Shown: one piece after another, positions 1 through 5,970 of the stretch
How the letters are laid out: each line of letters opens with the position of its first letter
Numbering within the stretch: position 1 is the stretch's first letter
Source of the DNA: M0108 sp964523415
GTDB taxonomy: Bacteria > Pseudomonadota > Gammaproteobacteria > Chromatiales > Chromatiaceae
Direction of reading: 5' to 3'
Assembly (NCBI GenBank): GCA_964523415.1
Contig: CAZFZB010000132.1
Location: 1-7,245 of the forward strand
DNA: 7,245 nt
Notes under the pieces: model-generated
What the model was told of the DNA's origin: nothing
Database searches by the model: none
The model's input: the letters and a program-made list of their open reading frames with translations, nothing else
Translations under genes and position numbers: made by a program

Positions 1-588
1 TGATCCGGGTTGGCCGGCAGCCCGAACCGGAAGGTGGCGCCGGCACCCACCTCGCCCTCGGCCCGCACCTGGCCGCCATGCCTCTCAATGAACCGCTTGA
101 CGATCGCCAGGCCGACGCCGGTGCCCTCGAACTCCTCCATGCCATGCAGCCGTTGAAAGAGGACGAAAAGCTTGTCCTGGTAGTCCTGTCTGAAACCGGC
201 GCCATTGTCCTTGACCGAGAACCAGATCAGGTCGTCACCCTGCTCCGCGCTTACCTCGATACGGGCGGGCTGGCAATCGCGGGTGAACTTGATGGCGTTG
301 CCGAGCAGGTTCTGCCAGACCTGGCGCAGGGCGCGGGGGTCACCCCATACCGTCGGCAGTTCCCCAGGCTGGAAGGCAATAGGGCGCTCACCCCGTTGTT
401 CGGCCAGGCTGTCCCAGACCTCGGCGACCAGGACATTCATGTCGACGGGTGTCGGGGCCAGTTCCAGGCGTCCGGCGCGGGACAGGGCCAGGATGTCGTC
501 GATCAGATGACCCATCTTGCGGGCGTTGGCGCTGACGATCCCGAACAGGCGCTGGCCCTCGGCATCCAGGTGTTCGGCATAATCCTCC
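1..588. repeat. Perfect direct repeat, copy 1 (kinase core)
   Basis: Read base by base, positions 1..588 are identical to 3278..3865 (constant offset 3277). The first mismatch is at 589 (T here, A at 3866). Beyond it, 589..680 still matches with 12 differences in 92 bases, then similarity fades. In both copies the repeat lies in the same reading frame of a histidine kinase and encodes the distal dimerisation helices and the whole ATPase domain. The left limit is unknown because the window starts inside it. Confidence 0.97.
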
Positions 589-2264
589 TGGAGGATGGCG
601 ATGAAGCCATCGATGGCCCTCAGGGGGGCGCGCAGGTCGTGGGAGATAGAATAGCTGAAACTCTCCAGGTCCTTGTTGGCGACCTCGAGTTCCGCCGTTC
701 GCTGCTGCAACGCCTGCGCCTGAGCCGAAATGTCCTGCATGGCGGACCTGAGGGCGAGTTCAGCCTGCTTGCTGTCGGAGATGTCGCGCCAGGCGACGAA
801 CAGGACCGTCTGTCCCAGGTAGGCCGTCACCGAGATGGTGACCTCCGCCCAGAAGTCGCTGCCATCGAAACGCCTGTGGACCCATTCGAAGCGATGGCCC
901 TGTTGCCGCAGGGATTCCTCGATCTTGACCGCCACAGCCTCGATAGAGGGCCTGCCGTCGGGCTGCACGGGAGGCGAAAGCTGGTCTGGCGTCATCCGGA
1001 TGATCTGGTCCCGGGTGCCGCCTAGCATCACCTCGGCGGCGTGATTGCAGTCCAGGACGGTGCCGCCGTCCGTCGCCATGATCAGATAGGCATCCGGGGA
1101 ATTCTCGAACATCCGTTTCGATTGTTCGAGCGCCCTGGCGTCCGCCTCCGCCCTCAGGGCGCGCTCCTGAGCACTGAGTAGTTCCCTCTCCGCTTGTTTC
1201 CGTTCGGAGATGTCCTTGACCATGGCGACCACGTAATCGATGTCGCCATTCGCCTTGCGGATAGCGCGCACGACCAACTCCGTCGGGACGATTCCGCCCG
1301 TACGGCTCAGGAACCGCTTGTCAAGACTGTAGCCCTGAATCTCGTCGTTCAGGAGGCGGGTAAATTGGGCGACATCGGCGGCCAGGTCATCCGGATAGGT
1401 GAGTTCGGCCCAGGTCATCCGTCGCAACTCCTGTTCGGAATATTCCAGCATCCTGCACAGGCATTTATTGATGCGAATCCAGCCCTTCTGGGGTGAGGTA
1501 ATGGCCAACCCCACGAGATCCAGTTCGTAAAAGGCCCGAATCTGCGCGTCCTGCCTGGCCAGGTCGTCCAGCATCTCGTTGAACTGCCGTCCCAGTTGCG
1601 CGGCCTCGTCGTGGCCGCCGACCGCGACGCGGGCATCCGACCGCCCTTCCCTCACCGCATCGGCGACGCGCTGGATGGCATAGAGCCGGCGCGTGAGGTA
1701 ACGGCTGGAGAAGGTGGTGATCAGGGCACCCAGGGTTATCGCGAGCATCCCATAAAGAAGCCCGTCCCGCCTGATGGTGGCAAGACGGGCCTTAAGGGAG
1801 GCGCGTGTCAGCCCGATCCTCACCCAGCCAGACAGGTGGCCGGCGATCATCACCGGGTTGGCCACATCGATCAGGTTGTCGTTATCGGCAAGGATGCTCG
1901 GGGAGGCCTCTCGGGGCAGGTCGGTCAGGTATTCCCCACGATGAGCGGGTTCGTTATGCGCCAGCACCCGGCCCTGGCTGTCGAGCACGATGGCGTGACT
2001 GAGATCGGGATAGCTCCGAAGTCCATCGATAATTTCCTGTAATCCCACCAGGTCCGACGAGGCTACCCAGACGGCGGTCGAGGCCGCCACGCTTTGCGCC
2101 AGGGCCAGGGTCTGTCCCCTCTGCTGCTCCAGCAGCAGGGATTGCTGGCGACGAACCGTTTCCAGTACGAAGAGGGACATGGTCAGGGCCAGTATCAACC
2201 CCAGGCCCAGGACCAATTGCCTGCGTATGCTGCCGAACAGCCTTTGGAGGAGCTGAGAGATCAT
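1..2264 (-). CDS. Membrane sensor histidine kinase with HAMP and two PAS domains (C-terminal end cut off by window edge)
   Basis: This is an inner-membrane histidine kinase that should autophosphorylate on His542 and pass the phosphate to a response regulator, most likely the HD-GYP protein of this cluster. The frame is open from ATG at 2264 to the left edge, giving 754 codons. Comparison with the paralogue at 3265..4875 suggests only about four residues and the stop are missing. Domains by approximate residue: transmembrane helix 17-36; periplasmic sensor region 37-160, which looks like a Cache/PDC-type fold; transmembrane helix 166-186; HAMP 187-240; PAS 245-352 ending in a typical DISERKQAE segment; PAS 383-493 ending in DISDSKQAE; coiled coil 495-530; HisKA with SYSISHDLRAPLR; HATPase with N-box Asn652/Asn656, DNGAGF at 686 and GTGVGLA at 714. 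The start overlaps the stop of the PhnD-like gene as TGATG and is preceded by GGAG with 8-base spacing, so translation is probably coupled. No receiver domain is present. Family and domain calls are confident; the ligand is unknown. Confidence 0.93.
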   Translation of the reverse strand, partial: MISQLLQRLFGSIRRQLVLGLGLILALTMSLFVLETVRRQQSLLLEQQRGQTLALAQSVAASTAVWVASSDLVGLQEIIDGLRSYPDLSHAIVLDSQGRVLAHNEPAHRGEYLTDLPREASPSILADNDNLIDVANPVMIAGHLSGWVRIGLTRASLKARLATIRRDGLLYGMLAITLGALITTFSSRYLTRRLYAIQRVADAVREGRSDARVAVGGHDEAAQLGRQFNEMLDDLARQDAQIRAFYELDLVGLAITSPQKGWIRINKCLCRMLEYSEQELRRMTWAELTYPDDLAADVAQFTRLLNDEIQGYSLDKRFLSRTGGIVPTELVVRAIRKANGDIDYVVAMVKDISERKQAERELLSAQERALRAEADARALEQSKRMFENSPDAYLIMATDGGTVLDCNHAAEVMLGGTRDQIIRMTPDQLSPPVQPDGRPSIEAVAVKIEESLRQQGHRFEWVHRRFDGSDFWAEVTISVTAYLGQTVLFVAWRDISDSKQAELALRSAMQDISAQAQALQQRTAELEVANKDLESFSYSISHDLRAPLRAIDGFIAILQEDYAEHLDAEGQRLFGIVSANARKMGHLIDDILALSRAGRLELAPTPVDMNVLVAEVWDSLAEQRGERPIAFQPGELPTVWGDPRALRQVWQNLLGNAIKFTRDCQPARIEVSAEQGDDLIWFSVKDNGAGFRQDYQDKLFVLFQRLHGMEEFEGTGVGLAIVKRFIERHGGQVRAEGEVGAGATFRFGLPANPD

Positions 2265-3175
2265 CAGTGGCGCTCCACGGGGCGGACATCCCTCTCAAAG
2301 CGGGCCACATAGTCCCGAACCTGGTCATAGTCGGCGTCATGGGCGGCATGAAACCGGGCTGTCTCCATCCCGGCGAGAATGGCCTGGCCCTCAGGTGTGG
2401 AGGGCAGATCGAGCAACAGCTTTCGCAGTCTCTGGCTGACCGCTTCAGGCACATCGTCCCGCATCATCACGGAATTATTCACCAGGGAGGGTGTCTCCCA
2501 GGCCACCTGAAGTTGGGCCGCCTCGGTGGGGTGTTCCTTCTGGAATAGGCGCCAGGGTGGTGGCCAGGTGGCCCCGGCCGCCGTGCGACCCAAATAGACG
2601 TTCATGATCGAGGACTGCTGGGAGCCGACATAGAGGTTCTGAATGTCCTTGTTGACGTCGAGACCCTGGGTGTGCAGGAAGTACTGGGGCATGATAGCGG
2701 CCGCCAGGGCCGTGGGGGATGGATAGCTGACGGATTTGCCTTTGAGGTCCTCTGGATTTTGAATCCCGCCGTCTTTACGGACGATGAAGATTCCCTTGAA
2801 GTCCTCGGCGTCACCCCACATGGCGATGACATGATAGCCGACCTTCATGGCCTCGAGGGTTTGCCAGGGGTTCGGCATCAGGATTTCGGGTTCGCGGACC
2901 CGAAACTTTCCCTCAAAGGCCTGATAGTCCCGCGAGGCCTCCAGTTCGATGTGCAGACCAGGCATCTGACGATTGAGGTAGTCCACCAGGGGTTGGATGG
3001 TGGCGCTGAGTTGCTGCGGGTTGTACAGGGGATGGGGTGCCAGGCGAAAGCCCGGTGCCTGATCGCCGGCGGGGGCCTGGCGGTAATGCAGGGGCTCCTG
3101 TCGGGGTTGTTCGTCACAGGCGACCAGGAGTAAGAGCAGGACGCCCGCCCCAAGGACTCGCAACCCGATTTTCAT
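2264..3175 (-). CDS. PhnD-like periplasmic solute-binding lipoprotein (phosphate/phosphite/phosphonate-binding family)
   Basis: This 303-residue protein has a lipoprotein signal peptide, MKIGLRVLGA followed by a Leu/Val run and the lipobox LVAC with Cys20 as lipidation site. Asp21 at position +2 predicts retention in the inner membrane by the E. coli Lol rule. The mature part matches the PhnD family: PLVDYLN near the start, a NPEDLKGKSVSYPSP segment that follows the usual 'DLKGK' hinge pattern, and AAGATWPPPW, close to the family's GATWPP signature. PhnD proteins bind phosphonates or related oxyanions for ABC import, but no permease or ATPase gene is adjacent. It lies between two histidine kinases and overlaps the start of the downstream one, so a role as ligand-binding partner of that kinase is likely (inference). 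I chose ATG 3175 because AAGGGG lies 6 bases upstream and the signal peptide starts cleanly. An ATG at 3268 overlapping the previous stop would add 31 residues ahead of the signal peptide. Confidence 0.9.
   Translation of the reverse strand: MKIGLRVLGAGVLLLLLVACDEQPRQEPLHYRQAPAGDQAPGFRLAPHPLYNPQQLSATIQPLVDYLNRQMPGLHIELEASRDYQAFEGKFRVREPEILMPNPWQTLEAMKVGYHVIAMWGDAEDFKGIFIVRKDGGIQNPEDLKGKSVSYPSPTALAAAIMPQYFLHTQGLDVNKDIQNLYVGSQQSSIMNVYLGRTAAGATWPPPWRLFQKEHPTEAAQLQVAWETPSLVNNSVMMRDDVPEAVSQRLRKLLLDLPSTPEGQAILAGMETARFHAAHDADYDQVRDYVARFERDVRPVERH
2273..2276 (-). promoter_or_regulatory. Ribosome-binding site GGAG inside the end of the PhnD-like gene
   Basis: GGAG lies 8 bases before ATG 2264, within the last codons of the preceding gene, whose TGA shares a base with this ATG (TGATG). 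The arrangement predicts coupled translation of the binding protein and its kinase. Confidence 0.6.
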
Positions 3176-3181
3176 GGGCCA

Positions 3182-3187
3182 CCCCTT
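3182..3187 (-). promoter_or_regulatory. Ribosome-binding site AAGGGG that favours the 3175 PhnD-like start
   Basis: AAGGGG on the minus strand lies 6 bases before ATG 3175, which begins a compact lipoprotein signal peptide. This is the main reason for rejecting the longer frame from 3268. Confidence 0.65.
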
Positions 3188-3264
3188 CAACATCTTGACC
3201 TTGCAAAGGATTTTCCGCCCGATGACCCCAGGCTGCCGTGACGCCGTCAACCGGCATGAGGCCC

Positions 3265-4875
3265 TCATGAAGGCCCCTGATCCGGGTTGGCCGGCAGCCC
3301 GAACCGGAAGGTGGCGCCGGCACCCACCTCGCCCTCGGCCCGCACCTGGCCGCCATGCCTCTCAATGAACCGCTTGACGATCGCCAGGCCGACGCCGGTG
3401 CCCTCGAACTCCTCCATGCCATGCAGCCGTTGAAAGAGGACGAAAAGCTTGTCCTGGTAGTCCTGTCTGAAACCGGCGCCATTGTCCTTGACCGAGAACC
3501 AGATCAGGTCGTCACCCTGCTCCGCGCTTACCTCGATACGGGCGGGCTGGCAATCGCGGGTGAACTTGATGGCGTTGCCGAGCAGGTTCTGCCAGACCTG
3601 GCGCAGGGCGCGGGGGTCACCCCATACCGTCGGCAGTTCCCCAGGCTGGAAGGCAATAGGGCGCTCACCCCGTTGTTCGGCCAGGCTGTCCCAGACCTCG
3701 GCGACCAGGACATTCATGTCGACGGGTGTCGGGGCCAGTTCCAGGCGTCCGGCGCGGGACAGGGCCAGGATGTCGTCGATCAGATGACCCATCTTGCGGG
3801 CGTTGGCGCTGACGATCCCGAACAGGCGCTGGCCCTCGGCATCCAGGTGTTCGGCATAATCCTCCAGGAGGATGGCGATGAAGCCGTCGATGGCCCGTAG
3901 GGGGGCGCGCAGGTCATGGGAGACGGAATAACTGAAACCCTCCAACTCCTTGATGGCCTTTTCCAGTTCGGCGGTACGCCGCGTCAGTTCGGCGGTGCGC
4001 CGAATCACCCGGTCCTCCACCTCGGCATAGGCCTGGACCAGTTGGTCCTGCTGGTCCAGGATCTCCTGGCGCGACCGGCGCAAGGCGATCACCATCGCCG
4101 ACAAGGCCTTGCTCAGGTCCCCGATCTCGTCTTGTCCTGAATACCGCTCCAGATCCGCAATCCCCCCCGAGCCGATGACTTGGGCGGCGTTGGTCAGACC
4201 CAGGAGGGGGCGCACTATACTGCGCGTCTGAATCCAGGAAAATACCAGCCCCACCAGGACCAGGGCGCCCAGCAAAACCAGGAGGAGGTTGTTGGATCTA
4301 AGCTCCTGCCCATCCCGGTCTTCGGCGAACCTCGTTTCGGTCCTGCCGTGATAGTGGGTGAGATCCGCCAGGGCGGCCCGCACCATTCGCGCCCTGTCGA
4401 CCAGCAAGGGGATCAGGCTGGTCTGGCGCTTGAGGTTGCCGGTGGCGATGGCCGATAGAAGGCTGTCGTACTGGGACCTTTGACCTTCACGCAGGAGTTG
4501 GTAGCTGTCCAGAATGAGTTCATCGCTGCTGCCGAGCCGATGCCCATAATGCTCTTCATGATCGAAGAGGTGGGTCAGGATGGCGATCTTCCGGTCAGTT
4601 TCCTCCTCACGCTGCTTGAAACGCTTGATCAGTTGCGGATCCTGGATCGCATGGTAGGCCAGGACATTCCCCAACTGTACCTGGGTCAGGAGGCTTAGCT
4701 CATAGGCCAACCGGGTGGCCTGGCGATGTAATTGACTGTGATTCGCCATCCTCGCCAGTTCCTGGGTCTGGTAGTAGCGATACCCGGCCAGAACCAGGAC
4801 GAGCAGGGTCAGAACTAGCCAGGGCAGCAGGATCTTGGTCTGGATGCTGCCGAGCCGCGGCCCTGGTTCACGCAT
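3265..4875 (-). CDS. Membrane sensor histidine kinase with helical periplasmic domain and HAMP
   Basis: This 536-residue inner-membrane histidine kinase has: transmembrane helix about 13-31; a mainly helical periplasmic region 32-194, perhaps a four-helix bundle like those of chemoreceptors; transmembrane helix 195-214; HAMP 215-270; a coiled coil 270-312 with a repeated (I/T)RRTAEL heptad; HisKA with SYSVSHDLRAPLR (His320); and HATPase with N430/N434, DNGAGF at 464, FQRLHG at 481 and GTGVGLA at 492. There is no PAS or receiver domain. All catalytic motifs look intact. Residues 338 to about 532 are identical, at DNA level too, to the other kinase in the cluster. ATG 4875 is chosen because GAGGGG sits 7 bases upstream. 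ATG 4890, which overlaps the preceding stop as ATGA, would add five residues and is nearly as good. The open frame runs further up to 5067, but that part lies inside the upstream gene. It follows the NMT1-type lipoprotein closely, which suggests a sensor pair. Confidence 0.93.
   Translation of the reverse strand: MREPGPRLGSIQTKILLPWLVLTLLVLVLAGYRYYQTQELARMANHSQLHRQATRLAYELSLLTQVQLGNVLAYHAIQDPQLIKRFKQREEETDRKIAILTHLFDHEEHYGHRLGSSDELILDSYQLLREGQRSQYDSLLSAIATGNLKRQTSLIPLLVDRARMVRAALADLTHYHGRTETRFAEDRDGQELRSNNLLLVLLGALVLVGLVFSWIQTRSIVRPLLGLTNAAQVIGSGGIADLERYSGQDEIGDLSKALSAMVIALRRSRQEILDQQDQLVQAYAEVEDRVIRRTAELTRRTAELEKAIKELEGFSYSVSHDLRAPLRAIDGFIAILLEDYAEHLDAEGQRLFGIVSANARKMGHLIDDILALSRAGRLELAPTPVDMNVLVAEVWDSLAEQRGERPIAFQPGELPTVWGDPRALRQVWQNLLGNAIKFTRDCQPARIEVSAEQGDDLIWFSVKDNGAGFRQDYQDKLFVLFQRLHGMEEFEGTGVGLAIVKRFIERHGGQVRAEGEVGAGATFRFGLPANPDQGPS
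3278..3865. repeat. Perfect direct repeat, copy 2 (kinase core)
   Basis: This is the second copy of the 588-base identical segment, inside the other histidine kinase. Here the left side is visible: the gene ends 13 bases further left at a TGA (3267..3265), so the identity may extend to, or past, the stop codon in the unseen part of copy 1. No inverted terminal repeats, target-site duplications or transposase genes flank it, so it is a gene-module repeat and not an insertion sequence. Confidence 0.97.
3964..4005 (-). repeat. Tandem 21-base repeat encoding two coiled-coil heptads
   Basis: Two adjacent 21-base units (3964..3984 and 3985..4005) share CAGTTCGGCGGT and CGCCG on the plus strand and differ at a few bases. 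On the coding strand they give IRRTAEL and TRRTAEL, two copies of one heptad in the coiled coil between HAMP and HisKA. The other kinase has a single QRTAEL at the equivalent place. A whole heptad keeps the coiled-coil register. Confidence 0.8.
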
Positions 4876-4882
4876 GGCCGGG

Positions 4883-4888
4883 CCCCTC
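4883..4888 (-). promoter_or_regulatory. Ribosome-binding site GAGGGG that favours the 4875 kinase start
   Basis: GAGGGG on the minus strand overlaps the TGA stop of the preceding lipoprotein gene and lies 7 bases before ATG 4875. It supports that start over the ATGA-overlapping ATG 4890, whose upstream bases (CTGGAACC) are a poor match. The overlap of stop and ribosome-binding site suggests translational coupling. Confidence 0.6.
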
Positions 4889-5891
4889 ATGGTTCCAGGG
4901 TCACGGCCTCGGGACGCGCCGCCTCCAGAAACTCCGTCGCAAAGGCCGCCCGATAATCTGGTACGGATCCCTGGGGACTGGCCCGGGCGGCCAACCAGGC
5001 GCCCTCGTTCTCGAGGGTCTTCAACAGCACATTGTCCAGACGAACCTGGAACTTCAGGTCGTTCCAATCCTGCCGCATGCGCTCCCTCTGTTCGAAGACG
5101 AGGTGCGGATCCAACTGATGCAAGGCCTCTTCGGGGTGGGCGTACAGATAATCCTTCGCCCGTACCAGGGCCCGGAGCAGGCGCTGTAAGGCCTCGCGCC
5201 TTCCGTCCAGGGTGGTGGCTTGCGTACCCAAGAGCGCCTGATTGATGTAGCTCGGCGTTCTCAGGGTAACGGTCTGGTCCTCGGGAAACCGCGCCTGGGC
5301 CTCGGCGATATGCGGCATCCAGGTGGCGATGCCATCGACCTCACCGCGCGCCAGGGCCTCCACCATCTGTTCCGGCTTGAGCGGCACCCGGGTGACCCTG
5401 TCTTCAGGGATGGCCTCCTCGAGCAGCATCCTGGACAGCATGAATTCGGAGTTGGTATGGGGGGCCACGCCGATGCGCTTCCCCGCCAGGTCGGCGAGGC
5501 TGGCGATGCCAAGATCCCGGCGACCCACCAGGGCGTCATAATGGTTGGTACGCATGAGCGTCGCCAGGATACGCAAGGGCGCGCCTTGCTGGAGGTTGCT
5601 GGCAAAGGGAAACTCCGTCGCCACCCCGATATCGGCCTCGCCGGCCAGCACGCTTCGGAGGGCGTCGCGGCCCGAGGTGAATTTCTTGTAGCTGAGGGAG
5701 AGGTTCTCGTCCTTGAAGTAGCCCTGCGCCTCGGCGATGTAGACCAGGGCCGCCATGGGCTGGTTGGGGTCGGCGAAGACCAACTGCTCCGGCGCCTGGG
5801 TCTCGGTGCAGGCGGTTATCAGGGTCGTCACCCCGGCAAGGAACAGGATCCAGCAAAGCCCTCTCGAGATGATGTCTGTGGTTGCCCGCAT
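4887..5891 (-). CDS. NMT1/SsuA/TauA-type solute-binding lipoprotein
   Basis: This 334-residue protein has a lipoprotein signal peptide with lipobox LITAC, lipidated at Cys28. Thr29 at +2 would allow export to the outer membrane under the E. coli rule. The mature sequence follows the NMT1/SsuA/TauA pattern of ABC-type binding proteins for nitrate, sulfonates, taurine or thiamine precursors: ALVYIAEAQGYFKDENL (the 'x-A-x-x-x-G-y-F' opening), GRDALRSVLAGEADIGVA, then LADLAGKRIGVAPHTNSEF and GEVDGIATWMPH. Substrate cannot be read from sequence alone. No permease or ATPase gene is adjacent; the next gene, 11 bases on or overlapping by 4, is a histidine kinase. Its likely role is therefore to sense a small periplasmic ligand for that kinase (inference), although service to a transporter elsewhere is possible. 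ATG 5891 is preceded by GGGAG with 7-base spacing and begins the signal peptide directly. C-terminal about 100 residues are charged and helical. Confidence 0.9.
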   Translation of the reverse strand: MRATTDIISRGLCWILFLAGVTTLITACTETQAPEQLVFADPNQPMAALVYIAEAQGYFKDENLSLSYKKFTSGRDALRSVLAGEADIGVATEFPFASNLQQGAPLRILATLMRTNHYDALVGRRDLGIASLADLAGKRIGVAPHTNSEFMLSRMLLEEAIPEDRVTRVPLKPEQMVEALARGEVDGIATWMPHIAEAQARFPEDQTVTLRTPSYINQALLGTQATTLDGRREALQRLLRALVRAKDYLYAHPEEALHQLDPHLVFEQRERMRQDWNDLKFQVRLDNVLLKTLENEGAWLAARASPQGSVPDYRAAFATEFLEAARPEAVTLEP

Positions 5892-5970
5892 GGTGCGACT
5901 CCCGATCGGTCAGGGTCCAGGTTCCGCTTGCTCAGGGTTGATGGCTCTCTTCAAGGCAGGGCGCTTGCTA
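5892..5970 (-). other. 79-base spacer between response regulator and NMT1-type lipoprotein genes
   Basis: The spacer holds a good ribosome-binding site (GGGAG, 5903..5899) for the lipoprotein gene and an overlapping short palindrome CCGATCGG. The octamer AGCAAGCG (minus strand) occurs twice, at 5969..5962 and 5932..5925. I see no hairpin followed by a T run and no convincing -35/-10 pair, so read-through transcription from the regulator gene is likely. Confidence 0.5.

Noticed and set aside
78..1025. Long plus-strand open frame of 315 codons opposite the PAS kinase
   Set aside because: It lies antisense to a well-supported kinase with recognisable motifs. GC-rich codon bias on the minus strand creates open antisense frames, and its product resembles no family I know. 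The same shadow recurs at 3355..3900 simply because the underlying DNA is repeated.
3222..3250. Promoter-like TTGACG ahead of the PhnD-type gene
   Set aside because: The -35 match is good, but at 17-base spacing the -10 would be GGTCAT, only three of six matches, and other spacings are no better. Not enough to call a promoter.
1..3865. The 588-base direct repeat as a mobile element
   Set aside because: Both copies are in-frame coding parts of kinases, with no transposase, terminal inverted repeats or target duplications. Gene conversion or duplication explains it better.
4891..5067. Upstream extension of the helical-domain kinase to 5067
   Set aside because: The added 59 residues are low-complexity Gly/Arg/Pro sequence lying entirely inside the preceding lipoprotein gene, and they precede a normal first transmembrane helix. 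The 4875 or 4890 start is far more plausible.
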